Below, piece by piece: positions 48,392 to 59,719 of a DNA stretch of 64,000 nucleotides. The stretch covers positions 186,001-250,000 of the forward strand of contig NZ_ML138679.1 of NCBI RefSeq assembly GCF_004028635.1, given 5' to 3'. The notes beneath the pieces are model-generated. The model worked only from the letters and a program-made list of their open reading frames with translations. It searched no databases and was not told the origin of the DNA. The first letter of the stretch is position 1. Every line of letters begins with the position of its first letter. A program made the position numbers and the translations under genes. The DNA comes from Streptomyces cyaneus (GTDB lineage: Bacteria > Actinomycetota > Actinomycetes > Streptomycetales > Streptomycetaceae).

Positions 48392-50053
48392 TCATCCCTG
48401 AGTCTTCTGGATAGCTTCGCGAAGCACCTGGCGGTCGTCGAAGGGACGGACCACTCCGGCGATGTCCTGGCCCTGCTCATGGCCCTTGCCGGCGACCAGC
48501 ACGGTGTCGCCGGGCTGGGCGCGGGCGACGGCTGCGGTGATCGCGGCGGCCCGGTCCTCGAAGACCTGGACCTCGCCACGCTCGTGCGCCGGCACGGACG
48601 CCGCGCCCTGGAGCATGGTTGCGAGGATCGCCAGGGGGTCCTCGGAACGGGGGTTGTCGGAGGTCAGTACGGCGGTGTCGGCGAGCCGGGCCACGGCGGC
48701 CCCCATCGGCACGCGCTTGGTCGTGTCGCGGTCCCCGCCGCAGCCGAGCACGACGTGCAGCCTGCCCTCGGTGACCTTGCGGAGCGCCTTGAGCACCGAC
48801 TCGACGGCGTCGGTCTTGTGCGCGTAGTCCACGACCGCGAGATACGGCTGCCCCGCGTCCACCCGCTCCAGGCGGCCCGGCACTCCCGGCACCGCGGCGA
48901 TGCCGTCGGCGGCGGCCTGGGCGTCGAGGCCGGCGGCGGCCAGGGCGGTGATGGCGGCGAGGGTGTTCGCCACGTTGAAGGGGCCCGCGATCGGCGACCT
49001 GGCGGCGATCCGCTCGCCCTTGGGGCCGATCACGGTGAACGTCGAGTCCATGGGGCCGACTTCGACGTCCTCGGCGCGCCAGTCGGCGTCCGGGTGGCCC
49101 TCGGCGGAGAAGGTGACGACCGGGACGGCGGCTTCCTTGGCCAGCCTGCGCCCGTACTCGTCGTCGAGGTTGACGACGCCGAGTTTGCTGCGTTTCGGGG
49201 TGAACAGCTGTGCTTTGGCCCGGAAGTAGTCCTCCATGTCGGAGTGGAACTCCATGTGTTCCGGGCTGAGGTTGGTGAAGACCGCGATGTCGAAGACGCA
49301 GCCGTCGACGCGGCCGAGGACCAGCGCGTGGCTGGAGACCTCCATGGCGACCGCCTCGACGCCGCGTTCGCGCATGACGGCGAACAGGGCCTGCAGGTCG
49401 GTGGCTTCGGGGGTGGTGCGCTCGGACTTGATGCGCTCGTCGCCGATGCGCATCTCGACCGTGCCGATGAGTCCGGTGGCACGGGCGGACTTGAGGGCAC
49501 CCTCGACGAGGTAGGCGGTGGTGGTCTTGCCGGAGGTGCCGGTGATGCCGATCTGCAGCAGGTCGCGGCCGGGGTGGCCGTAGATCGTGGCCGCCAGCTC
49601 GCCCATCTGCCCGCGCGGGTCGTCGACGACCAGGACCGGCAGGCCGGTCTCGGCGGCGCGCTCGGCGCCGGTCGGGTCGGTCAGCACGGCGATCGCGCCG
49701 AGGCCCGCGGCCTGCGTGACGAAGTCGGCGCCGTGCAGGCGGGCGCCCGGGAGGGCGGCGTACAGGTCGCCGGGGCGGACGGCGCGCGAGTCATGGGTGA
49801 TGCCCGTGACGTCGACGGCGTCCGCGCGGTCCGGCGCGGCGGCACCCAGCTGATCGGCGAGTTCCGCGAGGGGTGTGGCGGAGAGCTGCGCCGGCCTGGG
49901 CGGCCCCGGATATGTCACGGGATGCCCCTTCTGGGTGGTTTGGGACTGATCAGCGTGTGGCACGGCGGTGAGCGTACCGGGCGCACCCGCCTGGGAGCGA
50001 AGTGAGGGGCGGGGGGCGTCCTGGTTCCCGGAGTCGGGGGTGATCGTTGTCAC
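48392..50053 (-). CDS. murE: MurE, diaminopimelate-adding ligase
   Basis: 553 aa from the GTG at 50053. The Mur-ligase core has DVTGITHDSRAVRPGDLYAA, the ATP loop IGITGTSGKTTTAYLVEGAL, EVSSHALVLGRVDGCVFDIA, FTNLSPEHMEFHSDMEDYF and TSDNPRSEDP, the DNPR box typical of diaminopimelate addition. Streptomyces walls use LL-DAP, so that isomer is the expected substrate. A GTG at 49918 (MTYPGPPRPAQ), preceded by AAGGGG, is a strong alternative start that would remove 45 poorly structured residues. Confidence 0.94.
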   Translation of the reverse strand: MTTITPDSGNQDAPRPSLRSQAGAPGTLTAVPHADQSQTTQKGHPVTYPGPPRPAQLSATPLAELADQLGAAAPDRADAVDVTGITHDSRAVRPGDLYAALPGARLHGADFVTQAAGLGAIAVLTDPTGAERAAETGLPVLVVDDPRGQMGELAATIYGHPGRDLLQIGITGTSGKTTTAYLVEGALKSARATGLIGTVEMRIGDERIKSERTTPEATDLQALFAVMRERGVEAVAMEVSSHALVLGRVDGCVFDIAVFTNLSPEHMEFHSDMEDYFRAKAQLFTPKRSKLGVVNLDDEYGRRLAKEAAVPVVTFSAEGHPDADWRAEDVEVGPMDSTFTVIGPKGERIAARSPIAGPFNVANTLAAITALAAAGLDAQAAADGIAAVPGVPGRLERVDAGQPYLAVVDYAHKTDAVESVLKALRKVTEGRLHVVLGCGGDRDTTKRVPMGAAVARLADTAVLTSDNPRSEDPLAILATMLQGAASVPAHERGEVQVFEDRAAAITAAVARAQPGDTVLVAGKGHEQGQDIAGVVRPFDDRQVLREAIQKTQG

Positions 50054-50089
50054 GAGGTGGTTCCTGGGTGCTCGGTGCTGATCAGGGGG

Positions 50090-52060
50090 TCAGGGTTTGT
50101 AGGCGACCGGGAGCTTCGCGGGCTTGGCCCCGGTCGGCGGGATCTGGAGGGTCTTCAGGGCGAACTCCATCACCTTCTTGTAGATGGGGCCGCAGATCTG
50201 GCCGCCGAAGTAGTTGCCCGCGGTGGCGTTCTGGATGGCGCAGTAGACCGTGATGCGGGGCTTGTCCGCGGGCGCGAAACCAGCGAACGACGACGTGTAG
50301 CCGCGGTACTTGCCGGTGGCCGGATCGACGCGGTTCGCCGTACCCGTCTTGCCCGCGACCCGGTAGCCGGGGATGCGCGCCTTGGTGCCGGTGCCCTCCC
50401 TGTCGCCCACGACCGACTCCAGCATCTGGGCGAGGGTCTTCGCCGTCTTGGCGCTGATGACCCTGGTCTTCTTGGGTGCCGGGGCGTCGGTGAACTGCCC
50501 GTCGGGCCCCTTGGTGCCGCGTACGAGCGTGGGTTCGACGCGGACGCCGTTGTTGGCGATCGTCGAGTAGATCGAGGCCGCCTGCATCGCGTTGAGGGAC
50601 AAACCCTGGCCGAAAGGAATCGTGTACTGCTGCGAGGTCGACCACTTGTCCGGGGCGGCGAGGATGCCCCGGGTCTCGCCGGGGAAGCCGAGGCCGCTGT
50701 AGCTGCCGAGGCCGAACCTGCGCAGGTAGTCGTAGAGGACCTTGTTGGCTTGCGGCTGGGTCCTGCCGAGCTGGCCGGTGGCCAGGATGGTGCCGATGTT
50801 GCTGGACTTGGCGAGGACGCCGTTGAGCGTCAGGAACCAGGTCGCGTGGTCGATGTCGTCCTTGAAGAGCCGGTCACCACGGTGCAGCCGGTTGGGTACG
50901 ACGACATGCGTGCCGGGCGTGGCCACGCCCTCCTCCAGTACGGCGGCCATCGACATGACCTTCGCGGTGGAGCCGGGCTCGTAGGCGTCCTGGACGGCCG
51001 CGTTGCCCATGTTCTCGCCGCTGGCCGCGGAGAGGTCGTTCGGGTCGAAGCCGGGCGAGTTGGCCATGGCGAGGATCTCGCCGGTGCGGGTGTCCTGGAC
51101 GATCACATAGCCGCGGTCCGCCCTGGACTCCTCCACCTGCTCGGTGATCGCGTTCTGCGCGGCCCACTGGATGTCGCGGTCGATGGTGAGCTCGACGTCG
51201 CTGCCGGGCACGGCGGGCGTCTCGGTGGAGCCCGCGGTGGGGACCTGGCGGCCGCCGGACTGGGCGTAGCGGATCTCGCCGTCCTTGCCGGACAGCTGCT
51301 TGTTCAGCTGCTGCTCGATACCGCCGCCGCCCTTGCCGTCGGCGTTGACCCAGCCCAGTATCCCGGCGGCGAGATCGCCGTTCGGGTACACGCGCTTGCT
51401 GCTGGCGACGGACAGGACGCCCGCGAGGACGTTGACCGTGCTCTTGTCGCTCTCGGCCTTGGTGGCCAGCGCGCTCTTCAGGTCCTTGATCTGCTTCCAG
51501 ACCTGCGGGGTCTGGCGGCTGGCCAGCAGGGTGTAGCGCAGGTTCTTGTTCGCGGGCCGGAGCTTCTTGACGATCGCGTCCGGTTCCTGGCCGAGGATCG
51601 GCGCGAGGAGGGCGGCCGCCTGCTCGGGGCCGTCGTCGATCTTCAGCTGTTCGCGGCTGAAGAGCGTGGGGTCGGCCGTGATGTCGTACGCGTCCACGCT
51701 GGTCGCCAGCGCCACGCCGTTGCGGTCGGTGATGCCCCCGCGCACGGCGGCCAGGGTGTAGCCGACGTACCGGTTCTTCTCGGCCTTGGCCGCGTAGGTG
51801 CTCGCGTCGACGGCCTGCACCTGGAGCAGCCGTACGACGAAGGCGATCAGGACGAGGGTGAGGGCCAGGCTGACCATGCGCAGCCGGGGGCGGGGGCTGC
51901 CGAGCCGGATCTTGGCGGGGGGCATGGGGCGCGACCGTGCCGGGCGGCCGGCCGGGCGGGCCGCGGGGGCCGGGCGCCGCTGGGCACCACCGGAGCGGGC
52001 GGGCTTGGCGGGTCCGGGCACGCGGCGGCGCGGCGGTTCCCTGTCGGACACTTCCGTCAC
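50090..52060 (-). CDS. ftsI: FtsI, class B penicillin-binding protein (septal transpeptidase)
   Basis: 656 aa. A Pro/Arg-rich cytoplasmic tail (about 1-60) precedes one membrane helix (MVSLALTLVLIAFVVRLLQV). The pedestal domain starts YVGYTLAAVRGGITDRNGVA. Transpeptidase motifs are SxxK in EPGSTAKVMSM, SxN in LAKSSNIGTIL and KTG in VAGKTGTANRV. It crosslinks septal peptidoglycan with FtsW. No PASTA repeats at the C-terminus. The start overlaps the ftsL stop (ATGA). Confidence 0.96.
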   Translation of the reverse strand: MTEVSDREPPRRRVPGPAKPARSGGAQRRPAPAARPAGRPARSRPMPPAKIRLGSPRPRLRMVSLALTLVLIAFVVRLLQVQAVDASTYAAKAEKNRYVGYTLAAVRGGITDRNGVALATSVDAYDITADPTLFSREQLKIDDGPEQAAALLAPILGQEPDAIVKKLRPANKNLRYTLLASRQTPQVWKQIKDLKSALATKAESDKSTVNVLAGVLSVASSKRVYPNGDLAAGILGWVNADGKGGGGIEQQLNKQLSGKDGEIRYAQSGGRQVPTAGSTETPAVPGSDVELTIDRDIQWAAQNAITEQVEESRADRGYVIVQDTRTGEILAMANSPGFDPNDLSAASGENMGNAAVQDAYEPGSTAKVMSMAAVLEEGVATPGTHVVVPNRLHRGDRLFKDDIDHATWFLTLNGVLAKSSNIGTILATGQLGRTQPQANKVLYDYLRRFGLGSYSGLGFPGETRGILAAPDKWSTSQQYTIPFGQGLSLNAMQAASIYSTIANNGVRVEPTLVRGTKGPDGQFTDAPAPKKTRVISAKTAKTLAQMLESVVGDREGTGTKARIPGYRVAGKTGTANRVDPATGKYRGYTSSFAGFAPADKPRITVYCAIQNATAGNYFGGQICGPIYKKVMEFALKTLQIPPTGAKPAKLPVAYKP

Positions 52061-52653
52061 CTGCCAGGGGTCGGGTACGTGGAGGACTGGGCGGACGGGA
52101 TGGACTGCTCGGGGGGTGCGTACTGGGGCACGCCGGGGGCGACTTCGGGGGCCTCGTACCCGGACACGGCGGCGGTGTCCTCGGGGTCCGAGGTGGTGGG
52201 TGCCGGGCTGGGCGTCGGGGGCGCCGTCGGCTCGCTGACGAGGGCCTCGGGGGCGAGGACGAGGGGGACGTAGTCGGAGGTCTGGTCGGCGGGCGCGGGG
52301 CTGGGGACGCCCTTGACCGTGCCGTCGGGGCCGAGGAAGGCGGGGTCGCCGCCGGGGACCATGCCGAGTTCCCGGGCGCGGCGCTGGAGGGCGTCGGGGG
52401 CGGAGTAGGCGTCGATGTCCCGCTGGAGGGACTGTTCCTCGTCGGTGAGGGCCTTTCTGTCCCTCTTCAGGTCGTCGAGTTTGAACGCGCCTTCGCTGAG
52501 GGCCGAGTTCAGCACGAGGAGCCCGATGAGGCCGCCGCCGAGGAGGACTACGACGAGGAGGACGAACGGGGTACGCGCGGCCTGCCCGGCCCCGGTGGGG
52601 AAGAGCCGCGCGAGCCGTGCCGCGCGCCCCCTCAGTTCGGGTTTCCTACTCAC
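52057..52653 (-). CDS. ftsL: FtsL-like divisome protein
   Basis: 198 aa bitopic protein: basic cytoplasmic end, one membrane helix (about 29-48, FVLLVVVLLGGGLIGLLVLN), an extracellular coiled coil with FtsL/DivIC-like heptads (LDDLKRDRKALTDEEQSLQR, APDALQRRARELGMVPGG), and a long Pro/Ser/Glu-rich, probably disordered C-terminal tail. Identity rests on topology and position between rsmH and ftsI. ATG or GTG at 52653. Confidence 0.88.
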   Translation of the reverse strand: MSRKPELRGRAARLARLFPTGAGQAARTPFVLLVVVLLGGGLIGLLVLNSALSEGAFKLDDLKRDRKALTDEEQSLQRDIDAYSAPDALQRRARELGMVPGGDPAFLGPDGTVKGVPSPAPADQTSDYVPLVLAPEALVSEPTAPPTPSPAPTTSDPEDTAAVSGYEAPEVAPGVPQYAPPEQSIPSAQSSTYPTPGR

Positions 52654-52740
52654 TCACGCTCCCCCGGGTCCGGCGGGTCCGGTTGTCCAACTGACGGGTT
52701 CGAATCCTGGACCCGGACGCCCACCCCTGCTTCACGCCGC

Positions 52741-53697
52741 TCATTCGATGGACTCCCTGATGCGCTCGGCCCCCCGCAGGCGGGCCGGTGCCGCGCGCCG
52801 GTTCTCGGCGACCTCTTCCTCGGTGGGAAGTTCGGCACCGCGGGTCAGCAGCTTGAGCCGGGGCTGGTACTGCTCGGGCACGAAGGGCAGCCCGGGCGGG
52901 GCGGTGTTGGCGGCGCCGGCCGCGAACACCTGCTTGACCAGCCGGTCCTCCAGCGAGTGGTACGACAGGACGGCGATCCGTCCGCCGACGTCGAGGGCCG
53001 CCACGGCGGCCGGGATCGCCCGCTCCAGGACGGAGAGCTCGCCGTTGACCTCGATGCGCAGTGCCTGGAAGGTGCGCTTGGCCGGATTGCCGCCGGTGCG
53101 CTTGGCGGCCTGCGGCAGCGCGTCCCGGATCAGCTCCACGAGCCGCGCGCTGTTGCTGAACGGCTCCTTCTCGCGCTCGCGCACGATGGCGCCCACGATC
53201 CGCTTGGCCTGCTTCTCCTCGCCGTACGCGCGCAGGATCCGCACCAGCTCACCGGGCGGGTAGGTGTTGAGGACCTCGGCGGCGCTGACGCCGGTCGTCT
53301 GGTCCATCCGCATGTCGAGGGGGGCGTCCTGGGCGTACGCGAACCCGCGGTCGGCCTCGTCGAGCTGCATGGAGGAGACGCCGAGGTCGAACAGGACGCC
53401 CTGCACGCGCGCGATGCCGAGCCTTTCCAGGACGTCCGGGAGCTCGTCGTAGACGGCGTGCACGAGGCTCGCGCGCTCGCCGTACGGCGCGAGCCGCTCG
53501 CCGGACAGGCGCAGGGCCTCCTTGTCGCGGTCGAGGGCGACGAGGCGGGCTTCAGGGAACTGCTGCAGGAGAGCCTCGCTGTGGCCGCCGAGCCCGAGCG
53601 TGCAGTCGACGACCACCGCTCCCGGCCGCTGCAGGGCGGGGGCCAACAGGTCCAGGCACCGCTGGAGCATCACCGGGACATGTCGACTCTGGCTCAA
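52741..53697 (-). CDS. rsmH: RsmH (MraW), 16S rRNA C1402 N4-methyltransferase
   Basis: 318 aa SAM-dependent methyltransferase acting on 16S rRNA C1402. The SAM motif [74 protein letters not shown] and [18 protein letters not shown] are characteristic. It is the first gene of the dcw unit; mraZ, which precedes it in many bacteria, is absent here. An 87-bp gap separates it from ftsL. Confidence 0.96.
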   Translation of the reverse strand: MSQSRHVPVMLQRCLDLLAPALQRPGAVVVDCTLGLGGHSEALLQQFPEARLVALDRDKEALRLSGERLAPYGERASLVHAVYDELPDVLERLGIARVQGVLFDLGVSSMQLDEADRGFAYAQDAPLDMRMDQTTGVSAAEVLNTYPPGELVRILRAYGEEKQAKRIVGAIVREREKEPFSNSARLVELIRDALPQAAKRTGGNPAKRTFQALRIEVNGELSVLERAIPAAVAALDVGGRIAVLSYHSLEDRLVKQVFAAGAANTAPPGLPFVPEQYQPRLKLLTRGAELPTEEEVAENRRAAPARLRGAERIRESIE

Positions 53698-53915
53698 GGG
53701 GCCCTCTCAGATCCGGCGAGGCGGTACGCACCGCCGGGTCCCCGCCCGCTCGTGAAGGGGAGGCCTGCCGGCGCCGGAAGCGTCAGCCGGCCGGGAGCGG
53801 GAGGAGGCCGAGCCGTACGTACGCGCCGCGCACGTGGGGAGATCTCCGGAAAATCGCGGGGGTCTCCGGGGGAAAACAGTCCAGCAGGGAGAGTTCTCGC
53901 CTCCCGCTTCGCGTC

Positions 53916-53943
53916 ACTTTAGTCCACCCTGTCTCGCGGTCAA
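53916..53943 (-). promoter_or_regulatory. Housekeeping-type promoter driving rsmH and the dcw cluster
   Basis: On the minus strand TTGACC (53943-53938), a 16-bp spacer and TAAAGT (53921-53916), the best sigma70/HrdB-like match in the window. The predicted start is near 53909, giving a leader of about 210 nt before rsmH. The whole 422-bp divergent spacer (53698-54119) shows no gene. Confidence 0.7.
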
Positions 53944-54119
53944 TCAACCGGCCTGCGCGTCGCCGATTCGGGTTCGAGCGAAGCCGCGCAGAGCGGAAAA
54001 TCGCTCATATGGGCGCACTCACGCCACCCCTGTGGGTTAGCTCACAACAAGGGGCGATGACGTTCTTTGTCCCCTCTCACAGCGGGACCTCTTCGGCCGT
54101 GACCAGTACCGTCATGGGT

Positions 54120-54668
54120 ATGACGACTTCTGCATCGGTTCCCGCTGGTCCCGAAGGTGCGATAGCCGAACGCGGCACGGTCACCGACCGTCTCGTCGAC
54201 GCGAACGAGCGATACGCCTCCGCCTTCACCGACCCCGGCATGGACGCCCGCCCCGTGCTCCACGTCGCCATCGTCGCCTGCATGGACGCCCGTCTCGACC
54301 TGCACGCCGCGCTCGGCCTGGAGCTCGGTGACTGCCACACCATCCGCAACGCCGGCGGCGTCGTCACCGACGACGTGATCCGCTCGCTCACCATCAGCCA
54401 GCGCAAGCTCGGCACCCGCAGCATCGTCCTGATCCACCACACGGGCTGCGGCCTGGAGTCCCTCACCGAGGACTTCCGCACCGAGCTGGAGCTGGAGGTC
54501 GGCCAGCGGCCCGCCTGGGCGGTGGAGTCCTTCCGGGACGTCGACCAGGACGTACGGCAGTCGATGCAGCGCGTGCGCACCTCGCCGTTCCTGCTGCACA
54601 CCGACGACGTGCGGGGCTTCGTCTTCGACGTGAAGACGGGTCTGCTGCGCGAGATCGACCCCGCGTAG
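54120..54668 (+). CDS. Beta-class carbonic anhydrase
   Basis: 182 aa zinc enzyme interconverting CO2 and bicarbonate. Zinc ligands are visible in HVAIVACMDARLDLHAALGL (Cys and the Asp-Arg dyad) and IVLIHHTGCGLESLTEDFR (His and Cys), with the conserved GDCHTIRNAGGVVTDDVIRS between them. It resembles the short actinobacterial type (Rv1284-like). The ATG at 54120 (MTTSASVPAGPEG) is preferred; ATG 54114 and an upstream GTG are possible and no clear ribosome site decides. Divergent from rsmH. Confidence 0.92.
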   Translation: MTTSASVPAGPEGAIAERGTVTDRLVDANERYASAFTDPGMDARPVLHVAIVACMDARLDLHAALGLELGDCHTIRNAGGVVTDDVIRSLTISQRKLGTRSIVLIHHTGCGLESLTEDFRTELELEVGQRPAWAVESFRDVDQDVRQSMQRVRTSPFLLHTDDVRGFVFDVKTGLLREIDPA

Positions 54669-54927
54669 CGGTCGCCCGAACCCCGCGTGACCATCCGCCA
54701 CACCTGTCGTTTCGCTGTCAATTGCGGCTCCGGCGTGCCCAAAAGGCCGTAAGGCCCGACATATCGCAGGCAGTTGTCCACAGGCGAGTGACACGAATCG
54801 GTAACGGCAGCAAGAATGCGGGTGTGACAACACGCGGAACGTTTCATGCGTGGTGTCCGTGTTCCAGGGGAGGACCGGTCCGCGTCGTAGAGCGTCGGCC
54901 CGGAAAGAACGGGCCGAGGAGGGCCGG

Positions 54928-55967
<1,040 letters not shown>

Positions 55968-55968
<1 letters not shown>

Positions 55969-57341
55969 TGACCTCCGGCAGTACCGGCCAGGCGGAGCCG
56001 GACCGCGGTGAGCAGAGCGGGCTGCGCACGGCACTGGCCGGTCTGACCACGCGCGGCCGCTCCTTCCTGGCCGCCGGCGTCGCGGCCGCCGTCTGCGCCT
56101 ACGTCCTCGGGCAGAGCGATCTGCTGCGCGTCGGGCTGCTGCTCGCCGTGCTGCCGCTGGTCTGCGCGACCGTGCTGTACCGCACCCGCTACCGGGTCGC
56201 GGGCAGCCGCCGGCTCTCCCCCGCGCGCGTGCCCGCGGGCAGCGAGGCCCGCGTCCATCTGCGGATGGACAACGTCTCCCGGCTGCCCACCGGCCTGCTG
56301 ATGCTCCAGGACCAGGTGCCGTACGTGCTCGGTCCGCGCCCCCGCTTCGTGCTGGACCGGGTGGAGGCGGGCGGCCGCCGCGAGGTCTCCTACCGGGTGC
56401 GCTCCGACCTTCGCGGCCGCTACCCGCTGGGCCCGCTGCAGCTGCGCCTGAGCGACCCGTTCGGCATGTGCGAGCTGACCCGCTCCTTCTCGACGCACGA
56501 CACCCTGACCGTGATCCCGCGCGTGGAGCCGCTGCCGCCGGTGCGCTTCAGCGGGGAGGCGAAGGGCTACGGCGACGGGCGGCAGCGCTCGCTCGCGCTG
56601 GCCGGCGAGGACGACGTGATCCCGCGCGGGTACCGCTACGGCGACGACCTGCGCCGGGTGCACTGGCGCTCCACGGCGCGCTACGGCGAGCTGATGGTGC
56701 GCCGCGAGGAGCAGCCGCAGCGCTCCCGCTGCACGGTGCTGCTGGACACGCGGGGCCCGGCCTTCCAGGGCGCGGGCCCGGACTCGGCCTTCGAATGGGC
56801 CGTGTCGGGCACGGCGTCCGTGTTGGTCCACATGCTCGAGCGGGGCTTTTCGGTACGGCTGCTGACCGACACCGGCAGCTCGGTCCCCGGCGAGGGCGCC
56901 GACGGGTTCGCGGGCGCGAGCCAGGAGTCGGCGGACGCGGCCGGGCTGATGATGGACACCCTCGCGGTGATCGACCACTCCGACGGCACTGGTCTGTCGC
57001 GCGCGTACGACGTGCTGCGCGGAGGCAACGAAGGACTGCTGGTCGGCTTCTTCGGCGACCTCGACGAGGAGCAGGCGACGGTGGCCGCCAAGATGCGGCA
57101 GCGCAGCGGGGGCGCGGTGGCCTTCGTGCTGAACAGCGGCGCCTGGGTGCGGGAACCCACCGATGTGCCCGGCGCGTTGGACAGGAGCGAGGAGCGGCTG
57201 CGGTTGCTGCGGGAGGCGGGCTGGACGGCCCTGAGCGTGCCGCGGGGCGCTTCGCTGAACGAGCTGTGGCGCCAGGCGGACCGAGCGCGTACGGACGCCG
57301 CCGCGATCACCGGCGCGCGGGGCGAGGGGGGATCGGCATGA
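55968..57341 (+). CDS. DUF58 domain membrane protein
   Basis: 457 aa. Two hydrophobic segments near the N-terminus (about 30-75) are followed by a beta-rich extracytoplasmic or linker region, then the DUF58 signature DVIPRGYRYGDDLRRVHWRS, continuing TARYGELMVRREE. Next comes a von Willebrand-A-like fold starting CTVLLDTRGPAFQG. DUF58 proteins are the usual partners of MoxR ATPases. The ATG at 55968 overlaps the moxR stop; a GTG one codon earlier is an alternative. The stop overlaps the transglutaminase ATG. Confidence 0.92.
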
Positions 57342-59719
57342 GCGGGCGGACACGGATGGCGCTGTGCGCCGCGACGGCCACATTGTTGGCGTCCTGCGCC
57401 CTGCTGCCGCTGGTCTCCCCGGTTACCTGGCTGATTCAGGCGATCTTCCTGCTGGCGATCCAGACCGGCGTGGGTATGGCGACCCGGCGGGTGCCGCTGG
57501 CGCGGCCCCTGACGGTGGCCGCGCAGGCCCTCGTCGCGCTGATGCTGCTGACCCTGACCTTCGCCCATCAGCAGGCGATCGCCGGAGTGATCCCCGGCCC
57601 GGAGGCGTTCCGGCACTTCGCCGACCTGTTGCAGGCCGGCGCGGACGACGTCAGCCGGTACTCGATCCCGGCGCCGCTGTCCGACGGCATCCGGCTGATG
57701 CTCATCGGCGGCGTCCTGATCATCGGCCTGGCGGTGGACACCCTCGCGGTGACGTTCCGCAGCGCGGCCCCCGCCGGGCTGCCCCTGCTGGCGCTGTACT
57801 CCGTGGCCGCGGGGCTGTCCGACGGTGGGGCGGACTGGCTGTGGTTCCTGGTCGCCGCCGCGGGTTATCTGATGCTGCTCCTGGCCGAGGGCCGCGACCG
57901 GCTCTCGCAGTGGGGCCGCGTCTTCGGCGGGGCTCCGCGGACGCCGGGCGGGGAGCCCAGCGGCGTGGTGGCGCCGGTCCGCACCGGGCGCCGCATCGGC
58001 ATGGTCGCCCTGGGCATCGCCCTGGTCGTACCGCTGGCCCTGCCCGCGATGAACGGCGGCCTGCTGGACGCCGCGGGCGCGGGTGTGGGCACCGGCAGCG
58101 GAAGGGGCGGCACGATCTCCGCGGTGAACCCGCTGGTGTCGCTGCGCGACAGTCTGAACGTGGACGAGGACCGCGAGGTCCTTTCCCTGAAGACCAACAC
58201 GGCCGACGTCTCGGACCTGTATCTGCGGATCGTGTCCCTGGACGACTTCGACGGCACCACCTGGCAGCCGGCCAAGCGCGACGTCCAGTCCGTGCCGGAC
58301 CAGTTCCCCACGCCCATCGGCCTCGGCGCCGACGTCCGGCGCGCGGAGGTCGAGACGACCATCTCGGCCGCGGACTGGTACGCCCAGAACTGGCTGCCGA
58401 TGCCCTATCCGCCGAGCGGCGTGAGCATCTCGGGCCGGTGGCGGTACGAACCGCTGGGGATGACGGTGGTCGGTGACCGCCGCCAGACCACACGCGGGGC
58501 GACGTACACCGTGCGTAGCCTCGAGGTGCAGCCGACGGCGAAGCAGCTCGCCGCCGCGCCGGAGCCGCCCGCCGCCCTGAAGCGCGAGTTCACCGAGCTG
58601 CCCGACTCGCTGCCCGCGGTGGTCGCCCGGACCGCGCGTGAGGTCACCGAGGGTGCGACCAGCCACTACGAGCAGGCGGTCAAGCTGCAGGAGTACTTCG
58701 CCGTGACGGGCGGGTTCCAGTACGACACCAACGTCAAGGTCGGCAGCGGCCGGCAGGCGATCGCCCGTTTCCTGAAGGACAGGCAGGGCTTCTGCGTCCA
58801 CTTCTCCTTCGCGATGGCGGCCATGGCCCGCTCACTGGACATACCGGCCCGGGTCGCGGTGGGCTTCGCGCCCGGTACCCCGCAGGGCGACGGTTCGGTC
58901 TCGGTGGGGCTGAGGGACGCGCACGCATGGCCCGAGCTGTACTTCGAGGGCGTGGGCTGGACTCGCTTCGAGCCGACCCCGACCCGTGGTTCGGTTCCGT
59001 CGTACACCCAGTCGGACACGCCCGGCTCCACACTCCCGGATGTGGCCCGGCCCTCGCAGTCGACGAGCACGGGGCCGTCCGCAACGCCCTCGACGAGCGA
59101 GAGCTGCGCGGGGAAGCCTGAGGTGTGCGCGAGCGAGTCCCCTCAGGCCGCGCTGGCCACGGATGACGACGGCCCGAAGTGGTACGTCGTACTGGCGTGG
59201 GTGCTCGGCGGGCCGGCGGCGCTGCTGATCCCGTTGGCGCCGATGCTGTGGCGGTTGCGGACACGGGCGGTACGGCTGGGAGCACACGGCCGCGCGGAGG
59301 CGGACGTGTCGCTCCACACGATGGCGATCTGGCAGGAACTCACCGACACCGCCTGGGACTTCGGCATCTCGCCGGACGACTCCCAGACCCCCCGCAAGAC
59401 CGCCGCCCGCATCGTCCGGCTGGGGCACCTGGACCCACCGGCCGCGACCTCGGTTCATCGGGTGGCCGACGCGGTGGAACAGGTCCTCTACGCCCCTGCT
59501 CCCCGCCCGACGGCCGGCCTCGCAGAGGATGTCCGCCGCGTCCGGTCCGACCTCGAGTCCAAGGCCGGCTGGACGACAAACCTGCGCGCCCGCCTGGCCC
59601 CGCGCTCCTGCGTGCGCGTGGTCTGGGCCGCGTCGGACTGGTGGACCGACATCAAGCGACGCACTGCCACCGCCCGCCCGACGCTGCGCAGACCGTCTAC
59701 GCCTGGGCAGCGGGGGTGA
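57338..59719 (+). CDS. Membrane transglutaminase-like protein (DUF3488 / transglutaminase core / DUF4129)
   Basis: 793 aa. Five to six N-terminal membrane helices (about 1-235, DUF3488-like) lead into an extracytoplasmic domain and then the transglutaminase-like core, with catalytic Cys in DRQGFCVHFSFAMAAMARSL and His in LRDAHAWPELYFEGVGWTRF. A Ser/Thr/Pro-rich stretch, one more membrane helix (VVLAWVLGGPAALLIPLAPM) and a cytoplasmic DUF4129-like tail follow. The substrate could be peptidoglycan-associated protein, but this is inferred. ATG at 57338 overlaps the DUF58 stop. Confidence 0.92.
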   Translation: MSGRTRMALCAATATLLASCALLPLVSPVTWLIQAIFLLAIQTGVGMATRRVPLARPLTVAAQALVALMLLTLTFAHQQAIAGVIPGPEAFRHFADLLQAGADDVSRYSIPAPLSDGIRLMLIGGVLIIGLAVDTLAVTFRSAAPAGLPLLALYSVAAGLSDGGADWLWFLVAAAGYLMLLLAEGRDRLSQWGRVFGGAPRTPGGEPSGVVAPVRTGRRIGMVALGIALVVPLALPAMNGGLLDAAGAGVGTGSGRGGTISAVNPLVSLRDSLNVDEDREVLSLKTNTADVSDLYLRIVSLDDFDGTTWQPAKRDVQSVPDQFPTPIGLGADVRRAEVETTISAADWYAQNWLPMPYPPSGVSISGRWRYEPLGMTVVGDRRQTTRGATYTVRSLEVQPTAKQLAAAPEPPAALKREFTELPDSLPAVVARTAREVTEGATSHYEQAVKLQEYFAVTGGFQYDTNVKVGSGRQAIARFLKDRQGFCVHFSFAMAAMARSLDIPARVAVGFAPGTPQGDGSVSVGLRDAHAWPELYFEGVGWTRFEPTPTRGSVPSYTQSDTPGSTLPDVARPSQSTSTGPSATPSTSESCAGKPEVCASESPQAALATDDDGPKWYVVLAWVLGGPAALLIPLAPMLWRLRTRAVRLGAHGRAEADVSLHTMAIWQELTDTAWDFGISPDDSQTPRKTAARIVRLGHLDPPAATSVHRVADAVEQVLYAPAPRPTAGLAEDVRRVRSDLESKAGWTTNLRARLAPRSCVRVVWAASDWWTDIKRRTATARPTLRRPSTPGQRG

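Noticed and set aside
52654..52740. tRNA-like T-loop GGTTCGAATCC in the rsmH-ftsL gap
   Set aside because: No acceptor, D or anticodon stems can be formed around it, and the gap is only 87 bp. The T-stem itself mispairs.
54672..54847. Possible gene between carbonic anhydrase and moxR
   Set aside because: Only short frames with poor codon pattern. The region is relatively AT-rich and more likely holds the moxR promoter.
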